A stretch of DNA of 14,069 nt. Source: Prevotella sp. UBA1378 (GTDB taxonomy: Bacteria; Bacteroidota; Bacteroidia; Bacteroidales; Bacteroidaceae). Under the pieces are notes generated by a model. That model made no database searches, had not been told where the DNA came from, and was given only the letters and a program-made list of their open reading frames with translations. The first letter of the stretch is position 1. Each line of letters starts with the position of its first letter. Shown here one piece after another: positions 1-7,093 of this stretch. The position numbers were made by a program, and so were the translations under genes. The DNA is taken from positions 1-14,069 of the forward strand of contig DBRC01000062.1 of the NCBI GenBank assembly GCA_002305505.1, in the 5' to 3' direction.

Positions 1-40
1 AAAATGGCCAAAAATCATCCGGGCACGCTTTGAGTCGCCT

Positions 41-106
41 TGAATATTAAAATCCCTTCACACCGGTTGTCCGCGTAAAGGCGGTAAACCGGTGTGTGAA
101 GGGATT
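41..106 (-). terminator. Probable Rho-independent terminator of the operon
   Basis: Arms at 51-68 (AATCCCTTCACACCGGTT) and 87-106 are complementary over 18 pairs, with a two-base GT bulge in the right arm. Inside them CCGC (71-74) pairs with GCGG (81-84) around a six-base loop. Read on the minus strand, the stem ends GGGATT and continues TTAATATT, giving a U-rich tail. It begins 36 bases after the stop of the propeller gene, the place expected for the end of the operon. The tail is not a pure U run, so efficiency is uncertain. Confidence 0.8.
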
Positions 107-142
107 CGCTCTTGCCGCTTTGAATACGGGCGGCAGAGATTG

Positions 143-2125
143 CTACTTGATGATTTTACTTATCTTATTGCCTTCTTTTACAATGTAGAGGCCATGCTTG
201 CCGGCTGTGCCGGTGGTGATACCCGAGAGGGTGTAGATGGCCTTGGCAGCAACGGCGGCCTCTGCTTCCCGCTCGGAAATGCCAGTGGAAACAGCCTCGG
301 CCTTGGCAAACCGGCTTGAAACGGCATCAGGGTTTACTGCGGCCACGCCCACCTCGTAACTGCCCTCGGGGAGCGTCATTTCATACTTCATGGCAGCCGG
401 TTCGGCGCTGCGGAGCAGGATTTGCAGGTCTTGAATCACGCGGAGCGCACCCGTCTCGGTGTCTGCCGGGATGATGGCCGCAATGGCGCCGGTGGCCTTG
501 TTCTTCGCATACACATTGTAAGCGGTGCCGGTGTTGCTCTCGTTGCCGGCCCATGTGATGACGAGCTTGCCGCCGCTGTATTCGGCCTTTACGCCGGTAG
601 GCATCTCGGGTGCTTCTGCATCCTCGTCGTTCAGGTTCTTGTACACATCCAAGCGGCGCTGGTTGTCGCGGTCTTGCACGCCGGCCATGTCGACGGAGGT
701 GGCGCTGAAGAGACGCCCGATGCAACCGCCGCCCTGATTAAACTGGTCGGAAGGAGCCAGCCCGTTCTCGCTGTCTTCCACTTTCTTGAAAGTCCCGTCG
801 GCGTTTTGCAGGAAGAGGCGGTTGTGCCATGCCGAGTTGTACGTATAACCCCCGAACTGCATCACGTCGTTCAGTCCGTCGTGGTCGAAGTCGATGACGG
901 CCAAATGTGTCTCCGAAGCCCCCTCGAGCCCGTTGCCGGCCTGTGCGGTTGATGCCTCAAACTTGAATTCGCCCGTTTCTTCGCCGCGGTTGTAGAAGAT
1001 GGCAGCCACTTTGCCGCCATAAGTTTCGTCGCCTCCGTAGGGAGTGCCGGAGAAGAGCAAGTCGAGCCGCCCGTCGTTATCAAAGTCGGCCATGGCGATG
1101 TCGCTTTCCTGCACCCTTGTAAGTCCCAGTTCCTGTGCGTCTACTTCGGCGAATGTGCCGTCGCCGTTGTTCTTATACAGGTAGGTAGCGGCTCCGCCGT
1201 CGGTACCGTCGATCCAACCGGTCGACACGATGTCCAGCCAACCGTCGTTGTTCAGGTCGCCGAACATCACGGCTCCGTGGGTCATCGGCTTCATCACCAT
1301 CAGCGGGGTAGCCTCAAAGGTTTCCTCGTCCACGTCGAAAAGTCCGTCGGGATGCTTGTTCTCGCTATAGGGGATGGGGGCGAACACCTTCTGCTCGGCG
1401 AATGTGCCGTCGCCGTTGTTCTTCCACAGTCCTACGTAGCGTGCTCCCTTGGTCTCGTCGCCTTCCTTCCAGTTGCGGTAGCCTTGGATGACCATGTCGA
1501 TGAAGCCGTCGCGGTTGTAGTCGCCGAAAGAGATGGACGATTTGTTCATGCCGCCCATCCACGTCTCGCCGAACTCGTTCTGAATGCCCTGGGGCAGTCC
1601 GCCGTTGTCCCCGGCCATCGTAAACTGGTAGTCGGCGGCTGCACCTCCGTTCTTGAACAGCAACGTGTACTTGCCCTCGTACAGCGAGCCCGCGTCGAAG
1701 GGGTTCCATCCGTCGCCGGTTCTCCCTGTCGAGATGAAGTCGAGGCAACCGTCGTTGTCGAAATCAATGAAGCGCGTCATGTTCCAAATGGTGGGCGGAA
1801 GTCCGAAGGCAGAAAACTTCCCGTCGTTGTTTATTTCACTGTTCTTGGTGATGTGGGTCGTGAACGTGCCGTCGCCTTTGTTGACGAGCAGGATGCCCGC
1901 GGGGTCCCAGCTTGTGAGCCCCCAGTCGGTATCGTCGCCGTAGTACTCGCCGGCATAATAGATGTCCATCCATCCGTCGTTGTTGATGTCGGCTATGGCC
2001 GGAGTGCCGCGGTGCAAGCCTTGGAACGGGCCGTCGGCTTTCTGGAAGAACTGCGCTTGCGCGCCCAGCGGGGCACTCAGCGAGATGGCGATTGCCAATG
2101 CTTTTTGGAAAGTAAACTGTTTCAT
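143..2125 (-). CDS. Secreted FG-GAP/VCBS-repeat calcium-binding beta-propeller protein with Fn3-like domain and sorting-type C-terminus
   Basis: A 660-residue exported protein with a signal peptide ending near AQAQ (22-25) and no lipobox. Six calcium-binding loops of the form DxDxDGxxD are visible, starting at residues 46, 121, 202, 290, 347 and 412 (for example DINNDGWMD, DFDNDGCLD, DLNNDGWLD). A seventh, decayed copy DRDNQRRLD sits at 485-493. This spacing of 57-88 residues suits a seven-bladed FG-GAP/VCBS propeller, as in integrin alpha chains. The motif NGDGTF recurs between blades. Residues about 506-600 resemble an Fn3 domain (MPTGVKAEYSGGKLVITW, GSYEVGVAAVNPD). The last 30 residues (YTLSGITTG ... 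GLYIVKEGNKISKIIK) look like a type IX secretion sorting tail. The ATG is the first in frame after an in-frame TAG five codons upstream. It follows the SusD-like gene by 154 bases. A surface binding or adhesion role is inferred; no catalytic domain is seen. Confidence 0.92.
   Translation of the reverse strand: MKQFTFQKALAIAISLSAPLGAQAQFFQKADGPFQGLHRGTPAIADINNDGWMDIYYAGEYYGDDTDWGLTSWDPAGILLVNKGDGTFTTHITKNSEINNDGKFSAFGLPPTIWNMTRFIDFDNDGCLDFISTGRTGDGWNPFDAGSLYEGKYTLLFKNGGAAADYQFTMAGDNGGLPQGIQNEFGETWMGGMNKSSISFGDYNRDGFIDMVIQGYRNWKEGDETKGARYVGLWKNNGDGTFAEQKVFAPIPYSENKHPDGLFDVDEETFEATPLMVMKPMTHGAVMFGDLNNDGWLDIVSTGWIDGTDGGAATYLYKNNGDGTFAEVDAQELGLTRVQESDIAMADFDNDGRLDLLFSGTPYGGDETYGGKVAAIFYNRGEETGEFKFEASTAQAGNGLEGASETHLAVIDFDHDGLNDVMQFGGYTYNSAWHNRLFLQNADGTFKKVEDSENGLAPSDQFNQGGGCIGRLFSATSVDMAGVQDRDNQRRLDVYKNLNDEDAEAPEMPTGVKAEYSGGKLVITWAGNESNTGTAYNVYAKNKATGAIAAIIPADTETGALRVIQDLQILLRSAEPAAMKYEMTLPEGSYEVGVAAVNPDAVSSRFAKAEAVSTGISEREAEAAVAAKAIYTLSGITTGTAGKHGLYIVKEGNKISKIIK
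1146..1423. repeat. Exact 29-base direct repeat within the propeller gene (1146-1174 and 1395-1423)
   Basis: The same 29 bases occur at 1146-1174 and 1395-1423. On the minus strand both encode KNNGDGTFAE, in the linker between propeller blades (residues 318-327 and 235-244). The copies are 249 bases apart, exactly 83 codons, so recombination between them would add or remove about one blade without a frameshift. Neighbouring copies of the motif (NKGDGTF, NADGTF) differ at the DNA level. Confidence 0.85.
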
Positions 2126-2168
2126 ACGTTTGAATAGCTAATTATTTGTTGTTTTGATTTTACGTTTG

Positions 2169-2176
2169 CAAAATTA
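2169..2176 (-). promoter_or_regulatory. Candidate Bacteroidota -7 promoter box for the propeller gene
   Basis: The minus strand reads TAATTTTG here, an exact match to the TAnnTTTG -7 element known from Bacteroides sigma-ABfr promoters. It lies about 43 bases upstream of the ATG at 2125, in an AT-rich leader. No clear TTTG -33 box is seen at the usual distance, so the promoter may be weak, activator-dependent, or a chance match. If real, the propeller gene can be expressed apart from the two SusCD pairs. Confidence 0.4.
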
Positions 2177-2179
2177 AGA

Positions 2180-2242
2180 GGAAATAGCCACATCCCTTTT
2201 ATCTATCCGTGTCGAAGAATAAAAAGAATGTGGCTATTTTCC
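2180..2242. repeat. 12-base perfect inverted repeat flanking a 34-base spacer
   Basis: AAATAGCCACAT (2182-2193) is perfectly repeated inverted as ATGTGGCTATTT (2228-2239). With one bulged T the match extends by two further G-C pairs at 2180-2181 and 2241-2242. The 34-base spacer is AT-rich. It lies directly upstream of the candidate -7 box of the propeller gene, so it could be a protein-binding operator on DNA or a large-loop hairpin in read-through RNA. The repeat is certain; its role is unknown. Confidence 0.6.
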
Positions 2243-2271
2243 GCAATTGGCACAAATGTGCCATTCCGCGG
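2241..2271 (-). promoter_or_regulatory. Hairpin just after the second SusD gene, possible mRNA 3'-end stabiliser or attenuator
   Basis: The core GGCACAAATGTGCC (2249-2262) is a near-perfect palindrome. Outer bases CCGC (2241-2244) and GCGG (2268-2271) pair as well, with a small mismatch and bulge between. On the minus-strand transcript it begins 8 bases after the SusD stop. No U tract follows directly (AAAATAGCC comes next; TTCTTTTTATT is about 13 bases later), so it is a poor classical terminator and fits better as an RNA processing or stability element that sets lower expression downstream. Confidence 0.5.
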
Positions 2272-2279
2272 TACAATTG

Positions 2280-3950
2280 TTACTGTTTTATGAACCAGTT
2301 GCTTATGTCCTTCAGTTTCTCGAGCACTGCCGGGCGGGCGGCGTATTTGGAGGCCATTTGTTTTTGCATCAGCAGCGGATGGTCGGCGCGGTGGCGCGAG
2401 ATGCGCAGCAGGTCGAAAAAGCGGTTGCCTTCGTAGCATGTTTCGGCAGCCAGCTCGTCGAGGATGGCGCGCTCAACATAGTCGGTGGTGTCGGCATTGG
2501 CTGGGATGACGTATTGGGCACGGTCGAACTTGATGCCCAGTCCGCAGCCGCGGGCGGCCGTCCCGATATTGTAGTTGTATGCTCCCGACGTGAGCTGGAG
2601 GTAAGATGGCAGGTTTTTCACTTCGTTGCTGTCCACCTTCAGCGTGTCCCTTAGTGTCTGTTGGCTCAGCCCGTATTTCAGCACGGCAAAGGCCATGGTC
2701 GGCCGTCCGAGCCTGTTGATGGCCTCTGCCAATCGCAGGTATACGGTCGACGGGCGGCAGAGGGCTACGCTGTTCAGCCGCCGCTGCTTCATGTCGTCGG
2801 TTTCGTTTCCGCTCAGGTTATTATAGAATTTCGTGATGACGGCCGGTGCCGGTACAGCCGTTGCAGCCAGTGCGGCGGGCAATGCCCCGTATGCGTCGGC
2901 GCGGCTTCTCCCGTTGGCATATTCTGCGTTCCCGCGCAGGTCGCCGATGAAGTACCTTGAGATGGCTTGCCCGTCGGTGTGGAAGTGGGTCCGTTTGTTC
3001 ATCCAGTCGACGAAGCTGCCTGCAGGCAGCAGGCTCGGGCGGGTGCTGGCAGTCAGGTTGGCCATCTGCGAATGGCTGGCTGAGAGCAGCGAGTTGAAAG
3101 CCAGCCGGGTAACCACGTCGTTCTGGTATGCCCTTACGTGCCCGTCGTTCATCTCTTGCCGGGTTGTGCTTTGCCAATAGTTGGCGTAGTTGGGGTTGAC
3201 GGTCAGTTGCCGTTGGTCTATCAGTTCGGCGTAGGCCTGCGCCGCCCGTTCGTATTCGTTATTATACAGGTACAGGTCGCCGAGCATCATCTTGGTAGGG
3301 AAGAAGAATTCGGACGAGTTCCATCCGTCCACGCTGCCGTAGTCCAGCGGGCGTGCGCCGGCTACGGGTTCCAGGTCGCTGATGAGCAGCTGGGCAAGGG
3401 CGTCGATGTCCACGGTGTTTGTCCCGGGCTGTGCGTTGACATCGGTCAGGGGCTGCGTGTAGTAGTTTACCTTGCCGAATATCAGTGCCATCTGCCAGTA
3501 GGTCCATGCGCGCAGTGTCTTCACCTGTGCGTATTCGGGCACCATCACCTTTGTCCGTCCCTCGGTGATGCTGGTGTCCATCCGGGCAATGATGTAATTG
3601 CAGTTGTTTATCACGTTGTAGAAATCGCGCGCGCCGGCATATTCGTTGTCGGCAGTGGCCTCGAAGTTGTTGATGTCTTGCAGGGCCGTGGATGCGTTGT
3701 CGTAGTCGACGGTCATCAGTTCGCCTCTCAGCTCGCCCATGATGATGGTCCGGTCCGCTATTTGCTGTATCAGTGACAACACGCCCATGACGCTGTAGAT
3801 GGAGTCGTTAGGGTTGTCGAGCCGGTGGTTTTCCTCGTATGCCACGCGCCCCGACCCGGTGTCCATCATGTCGGTACACGAGGCCAAAGCCATGAACGGT
3901 GCGCAAAGCGCCAGGATGATATTGCGTGGGGATAAGATGTTCTGTTTCAT
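2280..3950 (-). CDS. SusD/RagB-like surface lipoprotein, second pair, divergent subgroup
   Basis: A 556-residue SusD-like protein when started at MKQNILSPRN. The frame is open 34 codons further upstream, but that start would lie inside the SusC gene, and only the inner ATG places a lipoprotein signal at the N-terminus (LASC, Cys25, then TDMMD). Landmarks: IIMGELRGELMTVDYDN (69-85), FYNVINNCNYIIARMDTS (110-127), the SusD helix VKTLRAWTYWQMALIFGKV (143-161), TPR-like helices MMLGDLYLYNNEYERAAQAY (221-240) and YLRLAEAINRLGRPTMAFAV (404-423), and the C-terminal ETCYEGNRFFDLLRISRHR (503-521). The family is clear, but these motifs mark a different subgroup from the SusD-like protein encoded at 10566-12116, so the two pairs are not a recent duplication. 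It should cap the SusC encoded just upstream. The end (DISNWFIKQ) is followed by a 154-base gap with hairpins. Confidence 0.94.
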   Translation of the reverse strand: MKQNILSPRNIILALCAPFMALASCTDMMDTGSGRVAYEENHRLDNPNDSIYSVMGVLSLIQQIADRTIIMGELRGELMTVDYDNASTALQDINNFEATADNEYAGARDFYNVINNCNYIIARMDTSITEGRTKVMVPEYAQVKTLRAWTYWQMALIFGKVNYYTQPLTDVNAQPGTNTVDIDALAQLLISDLEPVAGARPLDYGSVDGWNSSEFFFPTKMMLGDLYLYNNEYERAAQAYAELIDQRQLTVNPNYANYWQSTTRQEMNDGHVRAYQNDVVTRLAFNSLLSASHSQMANLTASTRPSLLPAGSFVDWMNKRTHFHTDGQAISRYFIGDLRGNAEYANGRSRADAYGALPAALAATAVPAPAVITKFYNNLSGNETDDMKQRRLNSVALCRPSTVYLRLAEAINRLGRPTMAFAVLKYGLSQQTLRDTLKVDSNEVKNLPSYLQLTSGAYNYNIGTAARGCGLGIKFDRAQYVIPANADTTDYVERAILDELAAETCYEGNRFFDLLRISRHRADHPLLMQKQMASKYAARPAVLEKLKDISNWFIKQ

Positions 3951-3963
3951 ACTGCTTTCTTGA

Positions 3964-6900
3964 TTATAGGTTGAGTTTGATGCCGAGGTTGTATGTACGG
4001 GCAGACGGGATGAGCCCGGCGTCGATGCCTTGGTAGAGGGTGGCCGGGCCATAGCTGAACTCTGGGTCGGTGCCCAAGTAGCGGGTAACGGTGAACACGT
4101 TGCTTACAGAAGCCCATACCGACATGCCTTGGATGGCTTTCGGCTTGACGGGCAGTTGATAGCTGAGCGACAGTTGTTTCAGTTTCAGGTAAGAGGCATC
4201 CTCTATCCACCGGTCGCTGAAGCGGGCATTGCCCATCGGGTCGTTGTATGTGGCGCGTGGCACGTCGGTCTGCTGTCCGTCGGCAGTCCATCGGGCAGCC
4301 ATGTTCTTCGACTGGTTGTTCAGGCTGCTTCCGCTTTCCAGTTGTGCCCTGAGGGCATTGTAGGCGTCGTTCCCGGCGGAGTAGGTGAAGAGGGCGTCGA
4401 AGGTGAACCGTTTCCATTGCAGGGTGAGCCCGAAGTTGCCGTATATGTCGGGGTTGGGATCGCCGATGATTTGCCGGTCGGCCTCGTTGATGATGTTGTT
4501 CCCGTCGGTGTCGACGAAGCGGACGTCGCCGGCGCCGAACGCTATCTTTTTCCCGGTTTCATCGACAATCGACAGGCCTGCTTCACCGGCTTCCGCCTGG
4601 GTGGTGAGGATACCGTTGGTGCGGTAGCCGTAGAAGAGTCCCAGGGGGTTGCCTTCGGCCGTCAACAGGGTAGCCCCAAGAACCGAGGTGGTGTACTGTC
4701 CGTCGGGGAGCGCCTTCACCTTGTTCTTATAGTGCCCGGCCATTATGTGGGCGTTCAGGCGCCAGTCCTTGGTGTCGATGATGCGGCTGCTGACCGTTGC
4801 CTCGAATCCACGGTTGGTCATCTTGCCGTCGTTGGTCCAGTAGTTTTTCAGTCCGTATTCCTCCCTCAGTTGCTTGCGCACCAATAAGTCGCTGGTGTTC
4901 GACAGATAGTAGTCGAAGCTGATGGAGAGCCGGTTTTGCAACAGGCGCATGTCGATGCCTGCGGTGAAGGTTCCGGTGCGCTCCCATTTCAGGCGGTCGT
5001 TGCCGATGTTGGCCAGTGCCAGTCCTTTAGCCAGTCCGGCATAGCCTACGGTTTGGAAATAAGTACGGGTGGCGTCGGCTGGCAGGTCGTCGTTGCCTGT
5101 CAGCTCATATCCGGCATGCAGTTTCAGGTAGTCGATGGCCTTTATGCTGCTCATCCACCGTTCGTTGCTGACAATCCAGGCAGCAGTGACAGAGGGGAAC
5201 AATCCCCACGCGATGCCGCCTAAGCTGATGGCGTTGCCGGCTTTCCGCCCGTATCTGCTGTTGCTTTCCAGAGAGGCCGCAATGTTCAGCAGGTAGCGGT
5301 TGAGGTAGTTGTAGTCGGCCTGGGCATACCAGCTGATGGTGCGCCAGTCGTCCTTGACGCCGTCGGTGGTACGGAGCGCCGAACTGGTGACAGAAAGGCT
5401 TTTCAGGTTATCGCTGCCGGTATTGTATCCCATGCCGTAGTTGCTTTCGAACGTGTCGCCGGTGTAGCGGTATCCGCCTTCCAGGCTGAGCTTGGCCTGC
5501 TGCGTGGCAATAGCTTTCCAGTGGGCATGCAGGTCGAGGGTGAGCATGGAGTGGCGGGTCATCAGGGTAGCCACGCTGTTATTGCCTTCGCCGTACCATT
5601 CGCCTTGCGCATTGTACAGTTGGCGCTCGGCCAGTCCGAAGTCGGGCGTGAATGTGTTCTCCTTTATTTTGTCCCATGCGAATCCGGCGAGTGCTGCGAC
5701 GGACAGGCGGTCGCTGAAAGAATAGGCAGGGGCCAGCAGGGCGGTGAACCGGTAGTTTTTGGTTCTGCCGTCGGCATTCTCCGTGATGGCTACGGGATTC
5801 CCGTTGCCCAGTTCGTCCTTATCCGACAAGCGGCTGTAGGCGTTGCCGGAGGCGTCGAACTGGTGGGCGCTGTATAGGGGCGACTTGCTGAGTGCCAGAT
5901 AGGTTGGCGAGGTATACTCGTTGATGCCGTCGTCAAAGATATCGCGCGTGACTTGCGAGAAACCGATGTCGGCACGCGTCTTGAGGCGCTTGGTCAGGTC
6001 GATGTCCGAGTTGAAGCGTACGTTCAGCCGGTCGAACGAAGTGTTGTCGATGTTCCCGTCGTTCTTTGAGTAACCCAGCGAGAAAGAGTAGAGGGCGATA
6101 TTGTCTCCGCCCCTTACGCTCACCCCGTAGTTTTGGGTCATTGCGGTGCTGTTGATTTCGTTCATCCAGTTGGTGTTGCCATGACTGGCACGGTAGAAAC
6201 TGCTGCTCTTGTCGTCGTCGAGGAAATGGAGCGTGGAGAGCCTCCCGCCCAGTGCCGACTGCTTGTCGATGCCCCCCATCACGTCGGTAGCATATATGCG
6301 GTAGTCGGAAGCGTCCATCATTGGGACAGACTTCAGTTTCGATTTGATGCCGGCCGATATGTTGACCGTGATTTCGGTGGCCATGTTGTAGCTGCGCTTG
6401 GTTTTGATGACGATGACGCCATTGGCTGCCTTGGCGCCCCAGATGGCCGTCCCGTCCTTCAGTATCTCTACGCTCTCGATGTCGTCGGGAGAGAGCAGGG
6501 CCAGGGGATTGCTGAAGTAGCCCTCGTGGAGCGAAACAAACCCCTCTTGCGACTGCCAGATGACGCCGTCGACGATATACAGCGGCTGTGAAGCCATGTT
6601 GATGGAGTGCAGGCCGCGCAGGTAGACCGTAGCGCCGCCGGCATCCAGTCCGCTGTGTTGTATGCTGCGCAGCGTGCCGTTGAGCCGGTTTTCTATGTCT
6701 TGGTCGATGCTGGCCGACGCATCGGCGAACAGGGTGCTTATCGTGGCCGAGTTGGCCTTCAGCGAATATCTGTTGTACATGGGCTCCGCCTTCATCTTGG
6801 GAGCCATCTTAATGGTGAATGTGTTTTTGCCCTGTACCGGCACTAATTGGGTATCATAGCCGGGCGCCTCTACGCTGAGCACGCCTCCCAGGTGGTCGAC

Positions 6901-7089
6901 CTTCAGTTCGAACTTGCCGTCTTCTTCCGACATGGCTGCCTGATGGGTGCCGGCCAACGTGATTCGTGCGCCGGCAAAATGCTCTCCGGTGGCCGAATTG
7001 CTGACAGTACCCTTGATGACGGTCTGTGCAGAGAGGTTCATGGAGCAAGCCATGAGCGCAATGGTGGTTGTTTTCGTGATATTGTTCAT
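3964..7089 (-). CDS. SusC/RagA-type TonB-dependent outer-membrane transporter, complete, divergent N-terminus
   Basis: A full-length 1041-residue SusC-like protein. The signal peptide ends at SAQ (20-22). A carboxypeptidase-regulatory-like domain spans about 24-96 (VIKGTVSNSATGEHFAGARI, then EDGKFELKV). The plug is about 125-232 and carries VYLRGLHSINMASQPLYIVD (155-174), DDIESVEILKDGTAIWGAKA (202-221) and ANGVIVIKTKR (222-232), the core SusC plug signature. The rest is barrel, including RFVDTDGNNIINEADRQIIG, an acidic loop like that of other SusCs, and the end ARTYNLGIKLNL. No usual TonB box of the form EVVVVGYGT is visible before the plug; the place is taken by EPMYNRYSLKANSATISTL (102-120). 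The start is 4 bases after the fasciclin stop and the stop 13 bases before the SusD-like gene. It probably imports an oligomeric ligand; the substrate is unknown. Confidence 0.95.
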   Translation of the reverse strand: MNNITKTTTIALMACSMNLSAQTVIKGTVSNSATGEHFAGARITLAGTHQAAMSEEDGKFELKVDHLGGVLSVEAPGYDTQLVPVQGKNTFTIKMAPKMKAEPMYNRYSLKANSATISTLFADASASIDQDIENRLNGTLRSIQHSGLDAGGATVYLRGLHSINMASQPLYIVDGVIWQSQEGFVSLHEGYFSNPLALLSPDDIESVEILKDGTAIWGAKAANGVIVIKTKRSYNMATEITVNISAGIKSKLKSVPMMDASDYRIYATDVMGGIDKQSALGGRLSTLHFLDDDKSSSFYRASHGNTNWMNEINSTAMTQNYGVSVRGGDNIALYSFSLGYSKNDGNIDNTSFDRLNVRFNSDIDLTKRLKTRADIGFSQVTRDIFDDGINEYTSPTYLALSKSPLYSAHQFDASGNAYSRLSDKDELGNGNPVAITENADGRTKNYRFTALLAPAYSFSDRLSVAALAGFAWDKIKENTFTPDFGLAERQLYNAQGEWYGEGNNSVATLMTRHSMLTLDLHAHWKAIATQQAKLSLEGGYRYTGDTFESNYGMGYNTGSDNLKSLSVTSSALRTTDGVKDDWRTISWYAQADYNYLNRYLLNIAASLESNSRYGRKAGNAISLGGIAWGLFPSVTAAWIVSNERWMSSIKAIDYLKLHAGYELTGNDDLPADATRTYFQTVGYAGLAKGLALANIGNDRLKWERTGTFTAGIDMRLLQNRLSISFDYYLSNTSDLLVRKQLREEYGLKNYWTNDGKMTNRGFEATVSSRIIDTKDWRLNAHIMAGHYKNKVKALPDGQYTTSVLGATLLTAEGNPLGLFYGYRTNGILTTQAEAGEAGLSIVDETGKKIAFGAGDVRFVDTDGNNIINEADRQIIGDPNPDIYGNFGLTLQWKRFTFDALFTYSAGNDAYNALRAQLESGSSLNNQSKNMAARWTADGQQTDVPRATYNDPMGNARFSDRWIEDASYLKLKQLSLSYQLPVKPKAIQGMSVWASVSNVFTVTRYLGTDPEFSYGPATLYQGIDAGLIPSARTYNLGIKLNL

Positions 7090-7093
7090 GATG

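Noticed and set aside
51..106. Long inverted repeat as an insertion-sequence end or attachment site
   Set aside because: No transposase, target duplication or second copy is visible, and its place after the last gene with a U-rich tail suits a terminator.
1277..2137. 286-codon plus-strand open frame opposite the propeller gene
   Set aside because: Antisense to calcium-binding repeats whose reading frame is unmistakable; the plus-strand translation has no domain sign.
2182..2239. Inverted repeats as borders of an invertible promoter, as in Bacteroides phase variation
   Set aside because: The spacer is only 34 bases, the candidate promoter lies outside it, and no recombinase gene is in the window.
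3951..4052. Upstream start for the second SusD gene at 4052
   Set aside because: It would overlap the SusC C-terminus by about 90 bases and bury the lipoprotein signal 34 residues inside the protein.
7030..7089. Lipobox-like LMAC at residues 12-15 of the second SusC
   Set aside because: The protein is a beta-barrel transporter and has a good signal-peptidase-I site shortly after (LSAQ), so lipidation is unlikely.
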